Below, one piece after another: positions 1 to 10,387 of a stretch of 64,000 bases of DNA. Below the pieces are notes generated by a model, which did not search any database, was not told the DNA's origin, and saw nothing but the letters and a program-made list of their open reading frames with translations. Made by a program: the position numbers and the translations under genes. Numbering within the stretch: position 1 is the stretch's first letter; each line of letters opens with the position of its first letter. Source of the stretch: Plutella xylostella (taxonomy: Eukaryota; Arthropoda; Insecta; Lepidoptera; Plutellidae); NCBI RefSeq assembly GCF_932276165.1, contig NC_064001.1, positions 3,665,501 to 3,729,500 of the forward strand, written 5' to 3'.

Positions 1-402
1 GAAGTATAGTCAGTTATATATTTTTCCACCCATATCCATTCCAATAACGTTAATATCCTACCCACACACTAATGTTCCTGTAAACAGGTAAGATTTGCTA
101 AGTACTAATAAACAAGGGATATAATGTTGTATTTTAGTATTTCCATAATTAGGTGAGTATATAGTTGTCTTATATTCCAAAAATCACAGCCTCAATAATT
201 TTATGAAATATGTTTATGAATAGTAGAATAGCTCAGGTATAATATATGCGTTATAAATATCAATATCGTTGGGTAGATATCGTTATCGTTCTCTCGTAGC
301 CATCGACTAACGGCGAGGTTTTATGATTACTGCCGGCCCAATACCTCTTTTATTGCGTTATTACAACGATATTTAATACGTATTAGATGGAGTGTCAGTG
401 AA
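1..402. other. AT-rich flank, no gene seen
   Basis: No open frame, tRNA-like box or terminal repeat is recognisable. The segment ends at the 8-bp TSD of the element starting at 411, so it is the pre-insertion flank, and it resumes at 7933. Confidence 0.5.
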
Positions 403-410
403 AAAGAAAC

Positions 411-1440
411 ACGTGCCTCGAGCTATAATCCTCCAAAATTTAAACTCAATAGAAACTATTTCTGATGATGCCAAAAAATAGTCGTGAAATAGTCATAAAT
501 AGTCGTGTTTTCCAAAAAAATAGTCGTATCATACTTTCGGAGTTAGAGCTATACTTTATGGAGGATTATAGCTGGAGGTCTCCAGCTATAATCCTCCAGC
601 CTCTGCAGAACAAACGGTAAGGCCTATCGACTTGGTTAAGGTCTCAAAAAATAGTCGTGAAATAGTCGTAATGACATGCCAAATTTCAGAAATAGTCGTC
701 AAAAGATAGCTGAGATATAAAGGTACTTTGCTGCAGCCCTGGTGGAGGATTATAGCTGGAGGTTTTGAAAATATCAAATATCTTTGGAACTACTATGACT
801 ATCGGTTTGAATTATGTCTCAAAAAATAGTCGTGAAATAGTCGCTTCTATTTATTATAATTTTAAGCTTGATAAAAGCTGTTAAATAATGATATCAAATT
901 CTTCATACAAATCAAAGTGGACGAGAATGCCAAAGCGAGCCAGTACACAAAAATAATAGCACCGTAGCATTGAAGTACTCATGTCGAATTTATCTATAAA
1001 TCATTTATTTCGTCATACTTTGCATCAATAGTATCTAAACGAATCTTTGGTATGACATTTTATTGCTTTTGTTCTTAGCCTTTACCTTACTGTGTACAGA
1101 GAAAACGTATGCCTATACACGCACACATTTATCTCTGTTATCTTGACAAACGTTAGCGATGACGACTACCGCGATGTAGTACCTAGGTCAGTTATTGTCA
1201 TCCCTTACTGTCCCGTAATCAGACAAATATTGCTATCATTGTCTCCTTTCTAACCGGCATGCATCGCACGCATAGAACGCGTGAGCGAACGTGTCATCGG
1301 TTGCATCTTGACAAGCAATAGCAAAGCGGTATTTATTACGTCGCTTACTATCCCGGGATCACACAAATAGTGCTGTTCTTGTTTTTTTATTAGCGTTGAT
1401 GTGGCCGCCGTCTCCGCCGGTGAAATTGGGATTAGTTTTA
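411..1440 (+). repeat. Left terminal inverted repeat arm of outer foldback element
   Basis: Pairs with 4535-5400 plus 7841-7924. It contains the terminal 19-mer again internally: back-to-back as a palindrome at about 561-598 and once more at about 742-760. It also carries many TAGTCGT heptamers (for example 480-540, 651-710 and 822-842). The small open frames in this arm recur in the other arms and look incidental. Confidence 0.8.
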
Positions 1441-1493
1441 TTGAAGACGCAGTACAGGGTAGCACTCAAGCGATAAGAATAAAATACGGTGTT

Positions 1494-1945
1494 TGAAATA
1501 TAACTCATTTAATTACAATCACAGGCTGAAAGTACTTTTATTTATACTTAAGTTATTCATTAAACAATCTTTAGGTAGATTAGGTTTCATACAATTATCT
1601 CAGTATTATTTGACTATTACCCATAAACATATTTAGTTTAATTTCAAATAATCACAGTTGGTTTATTGCTAAGTAATAATATAATATTTACGTAGTTCAA
1701 TAAAAAAAAAACATGGTATGAACTTAAATATGTAGTTATTTCACTTTTAAAAATTATTATTTTCTAGCCCTATATCATAATAAGCTTAATTTAAAGTAAT
1801 CACAGATTGTTCATTAGTAGGTTTAGGTAAGTATAATCACGGTTATTGTCATAATGAAATATAACTCATTTAATTACAATCACAGGCCGAAAGTACTTTT
1901 ATTTATACTTAAGTTATTCATTAAAGAATCTTTAGGTAGATTAGG
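1494..1945 (+). repeat. Direct duplication of a ~91-bp internal segment
   Basis: Bases 1494-1584 recur at 1856-1945 with few differences (shared GAAATATAACTCATTTAATT start). The inner sister copy has this segment only once (inverted, about 6775-6850), so the duplication arose in the outer copy or its lineage. Confidence 0.7.
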
Positions 1946-1949
1946 ATTT

Positions 1950-2118
1950 AATAATTTTTATTCTCCATACTAAAAAGTCACGTGACCAACTAAGTTTCTA
2001 TGAAAAATGATATATTTTTTTCGCGAATTTTTCAATTCTGATTTCAGTTTCGGGCTTAGATATACCATGCTGCACATGTAGCTTTCGGCTTAGTATACCC
2101 TTTTTGCAACACCTTGTA
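1950..2118. mobile_element. Truncated mariner-type MITE (CAGGGTGTTGCAAAA family)
   Basis: The right half matches the full palindromic copy at 25116-25372: the AAAAAGTCACGTGACCAAC block, a TATACCATGCTGCACATGTA stretch, then TTTTTGCAACACCTTGTATA. The left TIR is missing. Confidence 0.7.
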
Positions 2119-2711
2119 TAATGGTTTTAATAAATATACCTAAATAACTTCGTAGGTGATAATAGGGTAGGTATCTATAATGCCCAGATAACTGAATCCT
2201 GTAGGTGTAGAACTTTCAAAAATTATGAACAGCCACTGTAGCTTGCGACGTTATTGAAGAACACACGTAAGCTGCGATGAAAAAAAAATAAGGCAAATTA
2301 ACGTCTTATTAATAAAAATATTTGTTTTTTAAAATATTATATACATATTTATATGATATACAAGTAGGTAGATACGAGTAGTAATAACGTTATTTCATCT
2401 AGACTATTTGTTTGGTAATTTATTGTCATTTGGAGACCACAGCAAACAGTGGAGTAAAATTTCTTATCAGTAACGTATTGCAACAATAACTTGAAACTGC
2501 GAACTTTTGTGCGAAAAGGGTAGAGTAGAAATACTGTTCATTAATGTATTCGCTTTTTTCAATATATGTATATGTCCGATAATCGACCTCTATTGTTTTT
2601 GAGCGAAAGATATAGCTGAGAAAACATTTTGGCTTTTGTCCAAAACCGGTTTGGTCGGACGGTGCGTTTGAAACTTGTATGAAATTTCACAGGGTGTGAA
2701 TTACTTACATA
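2119..2711. other. AT-rich interior of outer foldback element
   Basis: No gene, tRNA-like box or further inverted repeat recognised. This part is absent from the shorter inner sister copy. Confidence 0.4.
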
Positions 2712-2945
2712 CGGCCGAATGGCGTAGTGGTTAGTGTCCCTGACTACTGAGCCGAAGGTCCCGGGTTCGATTCCCGGCTGGGGCAAATATTTGTTTAAAG
2801 ACAGATATTTGTACTCGGGTATTGGGTGTTGATATTTATATTTAGTTTGTATCTATCTATGTATTTGTGTAGATATATCAGCTGTCCGACACCCATAACA
2901 CAGGTTCTGCCTAGCTTGGGGTCGGATGGCCGTGTGTGAGATGTC
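2712..2945 (+). mobile_element. tRNA-derived SINE, subtype with GTCCGAC tail
   Basis: The tRNA-like head has an A-box region (GGCGTAGTGGTTAG) and a consensus B box (GGTTCGATTCC). It continues through AAATATTTGTTTAAAGACAG into a tail with GATATATCAGCTGTCCGAC and GGGGTCGGATGG. It shares its head with the copies at 17181-17443 and 37148-37440, but its tail only with the copy at 39285. It is a retroposon head, not a functional tRNA gene. Confidence 0.85.
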
Positions 2946-3649
2946 CCCACATATTTATTTCATTTTTTTTATAGGTATTTAGTTCAGAAACACGTTTTTG
3001 TCGCTTGTAACTGATAGGTACAAATGAGTTTTGACAAGTAAATTGGCTGTTATAACTTTATCAACTTCAGCACCACAACACTGTATAGGCCTAGCATAAG
3101 CACAATACCATATGAAAATGGTGATAAATTCTTACCCAGGATTTGTTATCTGGTAATCATGTATTCGGAGCCATTGCATTTTTAGCGCATTACATCAATG
3201 CAGTCATGATAGTTTATCGGCGCATTACATCGATAGGCTGTGTTTTCACCTGAAATAATAATGGGTAGGCTTATAGGTAGGTTACACATATTTTTTTTTA
3301 TACATATTAAATATATGCCTAGTTTCATTCAGAAACACAAACAATAACGCCTTTTTTGCTATTGAGGGGTAAATATCCACATTTAACCAGGTCTACCATA
3401 TGTAGGTAATCGATGATACCCACATATTTTCGTATCTACTAAGATATGTACATGAATGCCTTGATTGCATGTATGCACAATTTACTCGCTCATAGTGTAA
3501 AATTGCTAATTGAATAACAATCCCCATACATATTAAGCATAGATATTAAAAAATAATTTGGCTACGTTAGTTCAATAAAAAATCATGTTAATAAATAAGC
3601 TGAGCATAACAAAATGGGATGGTTTGCTTTGATATTGAGTATTAAAAAG
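2946..3649. other. Interior of outer foldback element; distal part shared with inner copy
   Basis: About 3370-3649 is the inverted counterpart of 6435-6720 in the inner copy, including the shared words CATGAATGCCTTGATTGCAT and AACAATCCCCATACATATTA. The rest is AT-rich with no recognised feature. Confidence 0.6.
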
Positions 3650-3835
3650 GATACTGTTATGTATAGCAACCTATGTATTCATAGTTATAAGTACACATTG
3701 ATACTGCCCAATAAACCAGTTCCTAATTGGCCGTCTTGCGTTTCACTTGTACCGTACATTACATTGGCGCAGTCGTATTTTTTATTCGTGGTGCATTCAT
3801 TTCGTTATATCGATTCAATTTCGTGAACAATAACA

Positions 3836-3995
3836 ATGGTGCTCGGAAAAAATGAAGTTTTCGACGTGAATTCCCAAGACTGGGATGCTTACGTGCGCAG
3901 ATTGAAACAATTTATCGCGCTTAATGAGATAGATACGAACCGTCACCGTTGTGGGCGAGGTGTGCTCCGAGCTGATGTGCCCGTCTTGCGTGCCC
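3836..3995 (+). pseudogene. Gypsy gag N-terminal fragment, frameshifted
   Basis: The first 35 codons read MVLGKNEVFDVNSQDWDAYV then RRLKQFIALNEIDTN, the usual N-terminal gag pattern of arthropod Gypsy elements (W..Y..RL..F....I). The frame then shifts, and GEVCSELMC, also gag-like, continues in another frame at about 3951. The deletion junction to the RT fragment follows at about 3996. It is non-functional: two truncated gag pieces out of frame, with no protease or CCHC knuckle. Confidence 0.75.
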
Positions 3996-4284
3996 GAAAA
4001 TTTCCAAAAATTGATGGAAGAAACACTATCAGGTGTACCGTCAACGGTTGTGTTCCAAGACGACATCTGCATCACTGGGCGTGATAAGGAAACTCATTTG
4101 CATAATCTTAGACAAGTTCTCAATAGATTGAAAGACGCCGGCTTAAGAATAAATTGGTCTAAATGTGAATTTTTCAAACAATCGGTGACTTATTTAGGTT
4201 ATCGCATTGATACAGACGGTTTGCATACCGATGAAAGGAAAATTAAGGCAATAGTTGCCGCACCGACTCCTGAGAATGTTGGAG
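3996..4284 (+). pseudogene. Gypsy reverse transcriptase fragment
   Basis: About 95 codons covering the RT catalytic YxDD region through the thumb: ENFQKLMEETLSGVP, then VFQDDICITG, HLHNLRQVLNRLKDAGLRI, KCEFF, YLGYRI and APTPENV. In this family the motif is normally YLDD or YVDD; here it is FQDD. Upstream palm motifs, RNase H and integrase are missing. It is fused at the C-terminal side to an LTR stub. Confidence 0.85.
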
Positions 4285-4304
4285 TACTTGTACCGTACAT
4301 TACA

Positions 4305-4534
4305 GATACTTACTTACAATATTCAAACATAGCACTCACTAAACACTCTTATCTGCATCCACTAATATCTTTTAGAATATAACATCTTGAATATTCATTT
4401 GCGTATAGAGCACTCACAATATTTTAACAACCAACAATAACACCGATCGTGACCATAGTTTGCACTAAACTGTAAACAAATTATCAAACAAAACATGCAA
4501 AATACTAACCCCAACTTCACCGGTGGCTGCGCGC
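4305..4534. other. Interior of outer foldback element, shared with inner copy
   Basis: Inverted counterpart of about 6190-6420 of the inner copy, including GTGAGTGCTCT and GATATTAGTGGA. No coding frame. Confidence 0.6.
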
Positions 4535-5400
4535 GGCGGCGGTCACATAAGGGACGTAATAAATACCGGTTTGCTATAGCTTGTCAAGATGTTACCGGTG
4601 ACGCGGTCGCTCACGCGTTCTATGCGTGCGATGCATGCCGGTTAGAAAGGAGACAAGGATAGCAATATTTGTCTGATCACGGGATAGTAAGGGATGACAA
4701 TAACTGACCTAGGTACTACATCGCCGTAGTCGTCATCGCTATCGTTTGTCAAGATAACAGAGATAAATGTGTGCGTGTATAGGCATACGTTTTCTCTGTA
4801 CACAGTAAGGTAAAGGCTAAGAGCAAAAGCTATAAAATGTCATACCAAAGATTCGTTTAGATACTATTGATGCAAAGTATGACGAAATAAATGATTTATA
4901 GATAAATTCGACATGAGTACTTCAATGCTACGGTGCTATTATTTTTGTGTACTGGCTCGCTTTGGCATTCTCGTCCACTTTGATTTGTATGAAGAATTTG
5001 ATATCATTATTTAACAGCTTTTATCAAGCTTAAAATTATAATAAATAGAAGCGACTATTTCACGACTATTTTTTGAGACATAATTCAAACCGATAGTCAT
5101 AGTAGTTCCAAAGATATTTGATATTTTCAAAACCTCCAGCTATAATCCTCCACCAGGGCTGCAGCAAAGTACCTTTATATCTCAGCTATCTTTTGACGAC
5201 TATTTCTGAAATTTGGCATGTCATTACGACTATTTCACGACTATTTTTTGAGACCTTAACCAAGTCTATAGGCCTTACCGTTTGTTCTGCAGAGGCTGGA
5301 GGATTATAGCTGGAGACCTCCAGCTATAATCCTCCATAAAGTATAGCTCTAACTCCGAAAGTATGATACGACTATTTTTTTGGAAAACACGACTATTTAT
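4535..5400 (-). repeat. Right inverted-repeat arm of outer foldback element (proximal part)
   Basis: Reverse complement of the left arm from about 1440 down to 495. It is interrupted at 5400 by the inner copy; the last 84 bp of the arm continue at 7841-7924. Confidence 0.8.
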
Positions 5401-7832
5401 ACGTGCCTCCAGGTATAATCCTCCAAAATTGAAACTCAATTAAAACTAATTTTGATGATGCCAAAAAATAGTCGTGAAATAGTCATAAATAGTCGTGTTT
5501 TCCAAAAAAATAGTCGTATCATACTTTTGGAGTTAGAGCTATACTTTATGGAGGATTATAGCTGGAGGTCTCCAGCTATAATCCTCCAGTCTCTTCTGAA
5601 CGAACGGTAAGGCCTATCGACTTGGTTAAGGTCTCAAAAAATAGTCGTGAAATAGTCGTAATGACATACCAAATTTCAGAAATAGTCGTCAAAAGATAGC
5701 CGAGATATAAAGGTACTTTGCTGCAGCCCTGGTGGAGGATTATAGCTGGAGGTTTTGAAAATATCGAATATCTTTGGAACTACTATGACTATCGGTTTGA
5801 ATTATGTCTCAAAAAATAGTCGTGAAATAGTCGCTTCTATTTATTATAATTTTAAGCTTGATAAAAGCTGTTAAATAATGATATCAAATTCTCCATACAA
5901 ATCAAAGTGGACGAGAATGCCAAAGCGAGCCAGTACACAAAAATAATAGCACCGTAGCATTGAAGTACTCGTATCTAATTTATCTATAAATCATTTATAT
6001 CGTCATACTTTGCAACAATAGTATCTAAACAAATCTTTGGTATGACGTTTTATTGCTTTTGCTCTTAGCCTTTACCTTACTGTGTACAGAGGAAACGTAT
6101 GTCTATACACTCACACATTTATCTGTTATCTTGACAAACGATAGCGATGACGACTACGGCGATGTAGTACCTAGGTCAGTTATTGTTTATGTGACCGCCG
6201 CCGCCGGTGAAGTTGGGATTAGTTTTTTGCATGTTTTGTTTGTTAATTTGTTTACAGTTTAGTGCAAACCATGGCCACGATTGGTGTTATTGTTGTTTGT
6301 TAAAATATTGTGAGTGCTCTAAAAGCAAATGAATATTCAAGATCTTATATTCTAAAAGATATTAGTGGAGGCAGATAAGAGTGTTTAGTGAGTGCTATGT
6401 TTGAATATTGCAAGTAAGTAATAAAGTAACCTTTTGAATACTCAACATCAAAGCAAGCCATCCCCAGGCTACTACAATATAATTTTGTTATGCTCATCTG
6501 ATTTATTAACCTGATTTTTTATTGAAGTAACGATGCCAAATACTTTTTAAATATCTATGCTTAATATGTATGGGGATTGTTATTCAATTAGCAATTTTAC
6601 ACTATGAGCAAGTAAATTGTGCATAGATGCAATCAAGGCATTCATGTACATCTTAGTAGATACGAAAATATGTTGGTATCAACGATTACCTACTTATGGT
6701 AGACCTAAATTCTAATAAATATGTTTATAAAAGTGAAATAATACTGAGATACTTGTATGAAACCGACCTAAAAATTGTTTAATGAATAATTTTAGTATAA
6801 ATAAAAGTACTTTCGGCCTGCGATTGTAATTAAATCAGTTATATTTCAAACACCGTATTTTATTCTTATTGCTTGAGTGCTACCCTGTACTGCTTCTTCA
6901 ATCATAAATACCGGTTTGCTATCGCTTGTCAAGATGTTACCGGTGACGCGGTCGCTCACGCGTTTTATGCGTGCGCTGCATGCCGGTTAGAAAGGAGACA
7001 AGGATAGCAATATTTGTCTGATCACGGGATAGTAAGGGATGACAATAACTGACCTAGGTACTACATCGCCGTAGTCGTCATCGCTATCGTTTGTCAAGAT
7101 AACAGATAAATGTGTGAGTGTATAGGCATACGTTTCCTCTGTACACAGTAAGGTAAAGGCTAAGAGCAAAAGCAATAAAATGTCATACCAAAGATTCGTT
7201 TAGATACTATTGTTGCAAAGTATGACGATATAAATGATTTATAGATAAATTCGATATGAGTACTTCAATGCTATTACTTACGGTGCTATTATTTTTGCGT
7301 ACTGGCTCGCTTTGGCATTCTCGTCCACTTTGATTTGTATGAAGAATTTGATATCATTATTTAACAGCTTTTATCAAGCTTAAAATTATAATAAATAGAA
7401 GCGACTATTTCACGACTATTTTTTGAGACATAATTCAAACCGATAGTCATTAGTTCCAAAGATATTCGATATTTTCAAAACCTCCAGCTATAATCCTCCA
7501 CCAGGGCTGCAGCAAAGTACCTTTATATCTCGGCTATCTTTTGACGACTATTTCTGAAATTTGGTATGTCATTACGACTATTTCACGACTATTTTTTGAG
7601 ACCTTAACCAAGTCGATAGGCCTTACCGTTCGTTCAGAAGAGACTGGAGGATTATAGCTGGAGACCTCCAGCTATAATCCTCCATAAAGTATAGCTCTAA
7701 CTCCGAAAGTATGATACGACTATTTTTTTGGAAAACACGACTATTTATGACTATTTCACGACTATTTTTTGGCACCATCAAAAATAGTTTTTATTGAGTT
7801 TAAATTTTGGAGGATTATACCTGGAGGCACGT
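5401..7832. mobile_element. Foldback-type DNA transposon, inner copy, 8-bp TSD
   Basis: It starts ACGTGCCTCCAGGTATAATC and ends with the exact inverse, GGATTATACCTGGAGGCACGT minus its first base. CTATTTAT lies on both sides (5393-5400 and 7833-7840). Length is 2432 bp with arms of about 785 bp (5401-6185 and 7043-7832). The target is the TAGTCGT-rich zone of its own relative, inserted in the opposite orientation. There is no coding capacity. It gives the empty site for the Gypsy insertion in the outer copy. A stretch present in the other arms (CATCCCTTACTATCCC onward) is missing from its left arm. Confidence 0.88.
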
Positions 7833-7932
7833 CTATTTATGACTATTTCACGACTATTTTTTTGCATCATCAGAAATAGTTTCTATTGAGTTTAAATTTT
7901 GGAGGATTATAGCTGGAGGCACGTAAAGAAAC

Positions 7933-8320
7933 GTCTCAACAAATAATACTTATCCCACTTCTACCACGGAGCTCTTATTTTGAATCAGTTCTGTTAGAAG
8001 AGTTGTGACTTTATTCAGGGGTACAATGGATGTCATTCATTGACATATATATTACTGCGTAAGGACAGGCCAAACCACTCAAGGAAATGGCACCCGCGCG
8101 TTGGCCCTAAAATAGACATTTTAGGGCCAACGGTCCTCAGTCGACAGTTGTCTGTGACGGAGAGAAGAGTCTTTGTTTCTTGTGATAAATATGCCTTTTT
8201 TGTTGTGAAAGGCTACAAAAACTATTATACGAAGGTCAAAAAGGAATATGGAATATCGTATCATCCTTAATTAATAAATAAACACATTTTAAAGCGATAA
8301 TTATTTTACTACCAAAGTCT
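7933..8320 (+). other. Possible short ORF with a perfect hairpin; no identity
   Basis: A 76-codon frame runs 8040-8270 and is followed by AATAAA-like sequence at about 8272. It resembles nothing I know. Inside it lies a perfect hairpin at 8101-8130: arms TTGGCCCTAAAAT and its complement, loop AGAC. Without homology or splice context I treat the frame as unproven. Confidence 0.25.
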
Positions 8321-8438
8321 ACAATGGCCGCACGATGTAACCTTGTACGGACGTCCGCATGCAACTCACTCATATTATTATGTACCTACTGTCCGGTGAC
8401 GGTAAAATATGAACGCACGTACAAGGTTGCGTCGTCAG
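8321..8438. repeat. Short inverted repeat, MITE-like
   Basis: The arms at about 8325-8347 (ATGTAACCTTGTACGGACGT) and about 8411-8436 pair with a few mismatches around a ~65-bp loop. No clear TSD was found. Confidence 0.4.
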
Positions 8439-8781
8439 GATAAGTAGCTCGGCTCTGACATAGTTCCAACAAGTTATGACAGATGGCAGTTATTTTGCTT
8501 GCATGAAGAAGGTTTGAGCAAAATGTTCTGAAGGGCGTATCCTTCCTTTTGAAATCATTGATGTCATTAGGTTGAACTTAACACGAAGTGATCAAAATGC
8601 TAACCGTATTTGCTTTTTTTGTAAAGTTTCATATGTTTCGATTACCATCTTGCTCGCATATTGTTAATCTAATGTTAAGACCAAATTTACGATAGTCCTG
8701 CAAGGGTGTGGCATGGTGCTTTATCCTGTTTTTTGCGAAGAAACTAACTGACAAAAAAATATTATTATAAAACAAACATCC
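8439..8781. other. No feature seen
   Basis: AT-rich sequence without open frames or recognisable repeats. Confidence 0.4.
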
Positions 8782-8784
8782 TTA

Positions 8785-9323
8785 GGGCGAATTCGTCCAA
8801 ACATCATCTTACACGAGAATAACTATACCGGAATAAAATTTATACGCGAGTAAATATCTAGGATAAGTACATTTGCATTCTACCAAGTTATACCATGATT
8901 AATTGAATGAACGAGGAACGAAACTGAAAATAGAAATAGTTGCGTTTCAAAGCATGCAATAGAAATGACATGCCAACTTAGTTTTAATGGATTATAATAG
9001 TATGAAATTGTTTATGTTTTAATATTTTATTCGCTGTTGTTATTTTGAGAATTTGCCTATTAACTTACTTTTGTTTATGTTTTGACAGATGTGCTTATAT
9101 GTCATTATGACGGTTTTCTAATCAGCTGATGTGCCGCCGCCATTACAAAATTACTCTCGGATAAGCTCGTTACACGGTCAATTTTGGCGGTATAACATTT
9201 TATTCTTGGGATAAGCTACTTATCTTGGTTTCAGGTTTGGTAGAATGCAAAATCTGCTTACTCGCGAGTAACTGGTACTTTACTCGTGAGTAAAAAGTTA
9301 CTCGACGTTGGTCGAATCCGCCC
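8785..9323. mobile_element. Harbinger-like non-autonomous element, TTA TSD
   Basis: The ends are GGGCGAATTCGTCC and its imperfect inverse GGTCGAATCCGCCC, flanked by TTA (8782-8784 and 9324-9326). Subterminal sequence is also inverted: GCATTCTACCAA and GGTAGAATGC, plus GCGAGTAA and TTACTCGCG. The 3-bp TTA target and the GGG start fit PIF/Harbinger; it has no transposase. Confidence 0.65.
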
Positions 9324-9326
9324 TTA

Positions 9327-10149
9327 GAAGGGTAAGCTGAAACGGGGTGACAAGGGCTTCATTCTGAACAAACTTTATTCTTGTGTGTCATGTGAAAATT
9401 AGCAAATTTGCTTCTCTATAGAAACTATGTTAGTTACGTAACTTGCTATGCGTTTAAAGACTTTTTTTCAAGAATTCCGAGTAATTGCAAAACATTTAAG
9501 AACAGCAACTCTCTAAAAAAAATTACCTTAGGCATATCAACTATTCTGAGATATTTATTATAATGAATATGTAATGCCAAAAAAGGGAAAGGTAGGTATC
9601 CCCGTAAATAAGGAAAATTACAAGAGAAAGTTATGGAAATAAGTAAAGTCGTCAGCTAACAGTGATTTACGTAAAAGGGATGAGACAGAACAATCACAAG
9701 AAAAGTTTTTGTTGTACTATTTGTTCACAAACAAACTTATTGAATAAATCAGAATGTGTCAAAACTGGGCGATTACAGATTCCGCTACACGGGTTCGTTA
9801 TCGACTTAGATAAACGTCACTATACCGCGATTCGCCGTAAAGACGGGGCTTTAGTTTGTGGAACCCGCATTAACGCCCAACGATGGATATTTATCATACA
9901 TACCTAATACAGGGCAGTTTGAAGCAACGAAGGTCAACGAAACCCGTTCGTTGGCGTTCGTTTGGCCGGTCTGTACGCAGCTTTAAACGAGTTTATCAAA
10001 AACCCATGTAGAGTCCATAGGGCGATTTGAAGAAAACTGAGTCGCGAGCACAAGTTTCGAACCTCCGTTAACGTTGCGTATCGTCAACTGTCACTGTCAA
10101 ACTGTAAGGCAAAGTTAGTTCCAAAAGTTACATTTGTTTTTTCCATATG
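9327..10149. other. Unassigned sequence with one weak ORF
   Basis: An 81-codon frame at 9662-9907 has no recognisable motif. The words CGGGTTCGTTATCG and CGAAACCCGTTCGTTGG (about 9788 and 9938) hint at a decayed inverted repeat. Confidence 0.3.
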
Positions 10150-10152
10150 TTA

Positions 10153-10267
10153 GGTGGAATTTCACCAAACGCTAAACGTATTTAGTAGCCTGTCATACGT
10201 CTGTCAGTTAGTACAAAATGTATTTAAGATTTGATTTAAATACGTTTAGCGTTTGGTAAAAGTGACC
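10153..10267. mobile_element. Small Harbinger-like MITE (GGTGGAATTTCACCAAACGC)
   Basis: TIRs of about 29 bp: the left reads GGTGGAATTTCACCAAACGC, and the right reads ACGTTTAGCGTTTGGTAAAA then GTGACC. The left TTA is present and the right one is mutated. A second copy at 57979-58105 has TTA on both sides. Confidence 0.7.
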
Positions 10268-10387
10268 CTTCGTGTAGATTCGCACTGGACTCAACTCAAC
10301 GCATGCACTACAAATATAATATTATGCTCACGACTGTAGAGGTGACTCTAGTGTTTCATATTTTAATGAGTTAGCATAAATAAGTAC

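Larger units (their letters stand above)
3655..4304 (+). mobile_element. Internally deleted Gypsy/Ty3-type LTR retrotransposon remnant
   Basis: The TSD GATAC flanks it (3650-3654 and 4305-4309). The inner foldback copy has a matching uninterrupted site (inverted, around 6410-6440), which confirms the insertion. A 109-bp 5' LTR (3655-3763) starts TGTTATG, ends ATTACA and contains AATAAA. A primer-binding site TGGCGCAGTCG (3765-3775) follows directly. Then come a gag start, an RT fragment, and only the last ~19 bases of the 3' LTR (ACTTGTACCGTACATTACA, to 4304). Confidence 0.85.
411..7924. mobile_element. Foldback-type DNA transposon, outer copy, 8-bp TSD
   Basis: Seen: the ends are mirror images. 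The left starts ACGTGCCTC then GCTATAATCCTCC, and the right ends GGAGGATTATAGCTGGAGGC then ACGT. The direct repeat AAAGAAAC lies immediately outside both ends (403-410 and 7925-7932). The arms are about 0.95-1.0 kb. A sister copy (5401-7832) splits the right arm, so the outer copy alone is about 5.07 kb. No transposase frame is visible, so it is probably non-autonomous. It has itself been hit by a SINE, a mariner-type MITE and a Gypsy element. Superfamily: an 8-bp TSD fits hAT, P or Mutator types, and long inverted arms recall Galileo-like foldback P elements, but I cannot place it. Confidence 0.85.

Noticed and set aside
2712..2786. Functional tRNA genes at this and the other GGTTCGA sites (15690, 17378, 37160, 39185, 45400, 53739)
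   Set aside because: Each is continued by a conserved non-tRNA body and tail. Three have target-site duplications around the whole unit, and heads show indels. They are SINE heads.
6053..6262. Small secreted protein (MLLLLAFTLLCTEETYVYTL)
   Set aside because: The same frame occurs in other arms of the foldback element, inside terminal repeats; no longer gene structure supports it.
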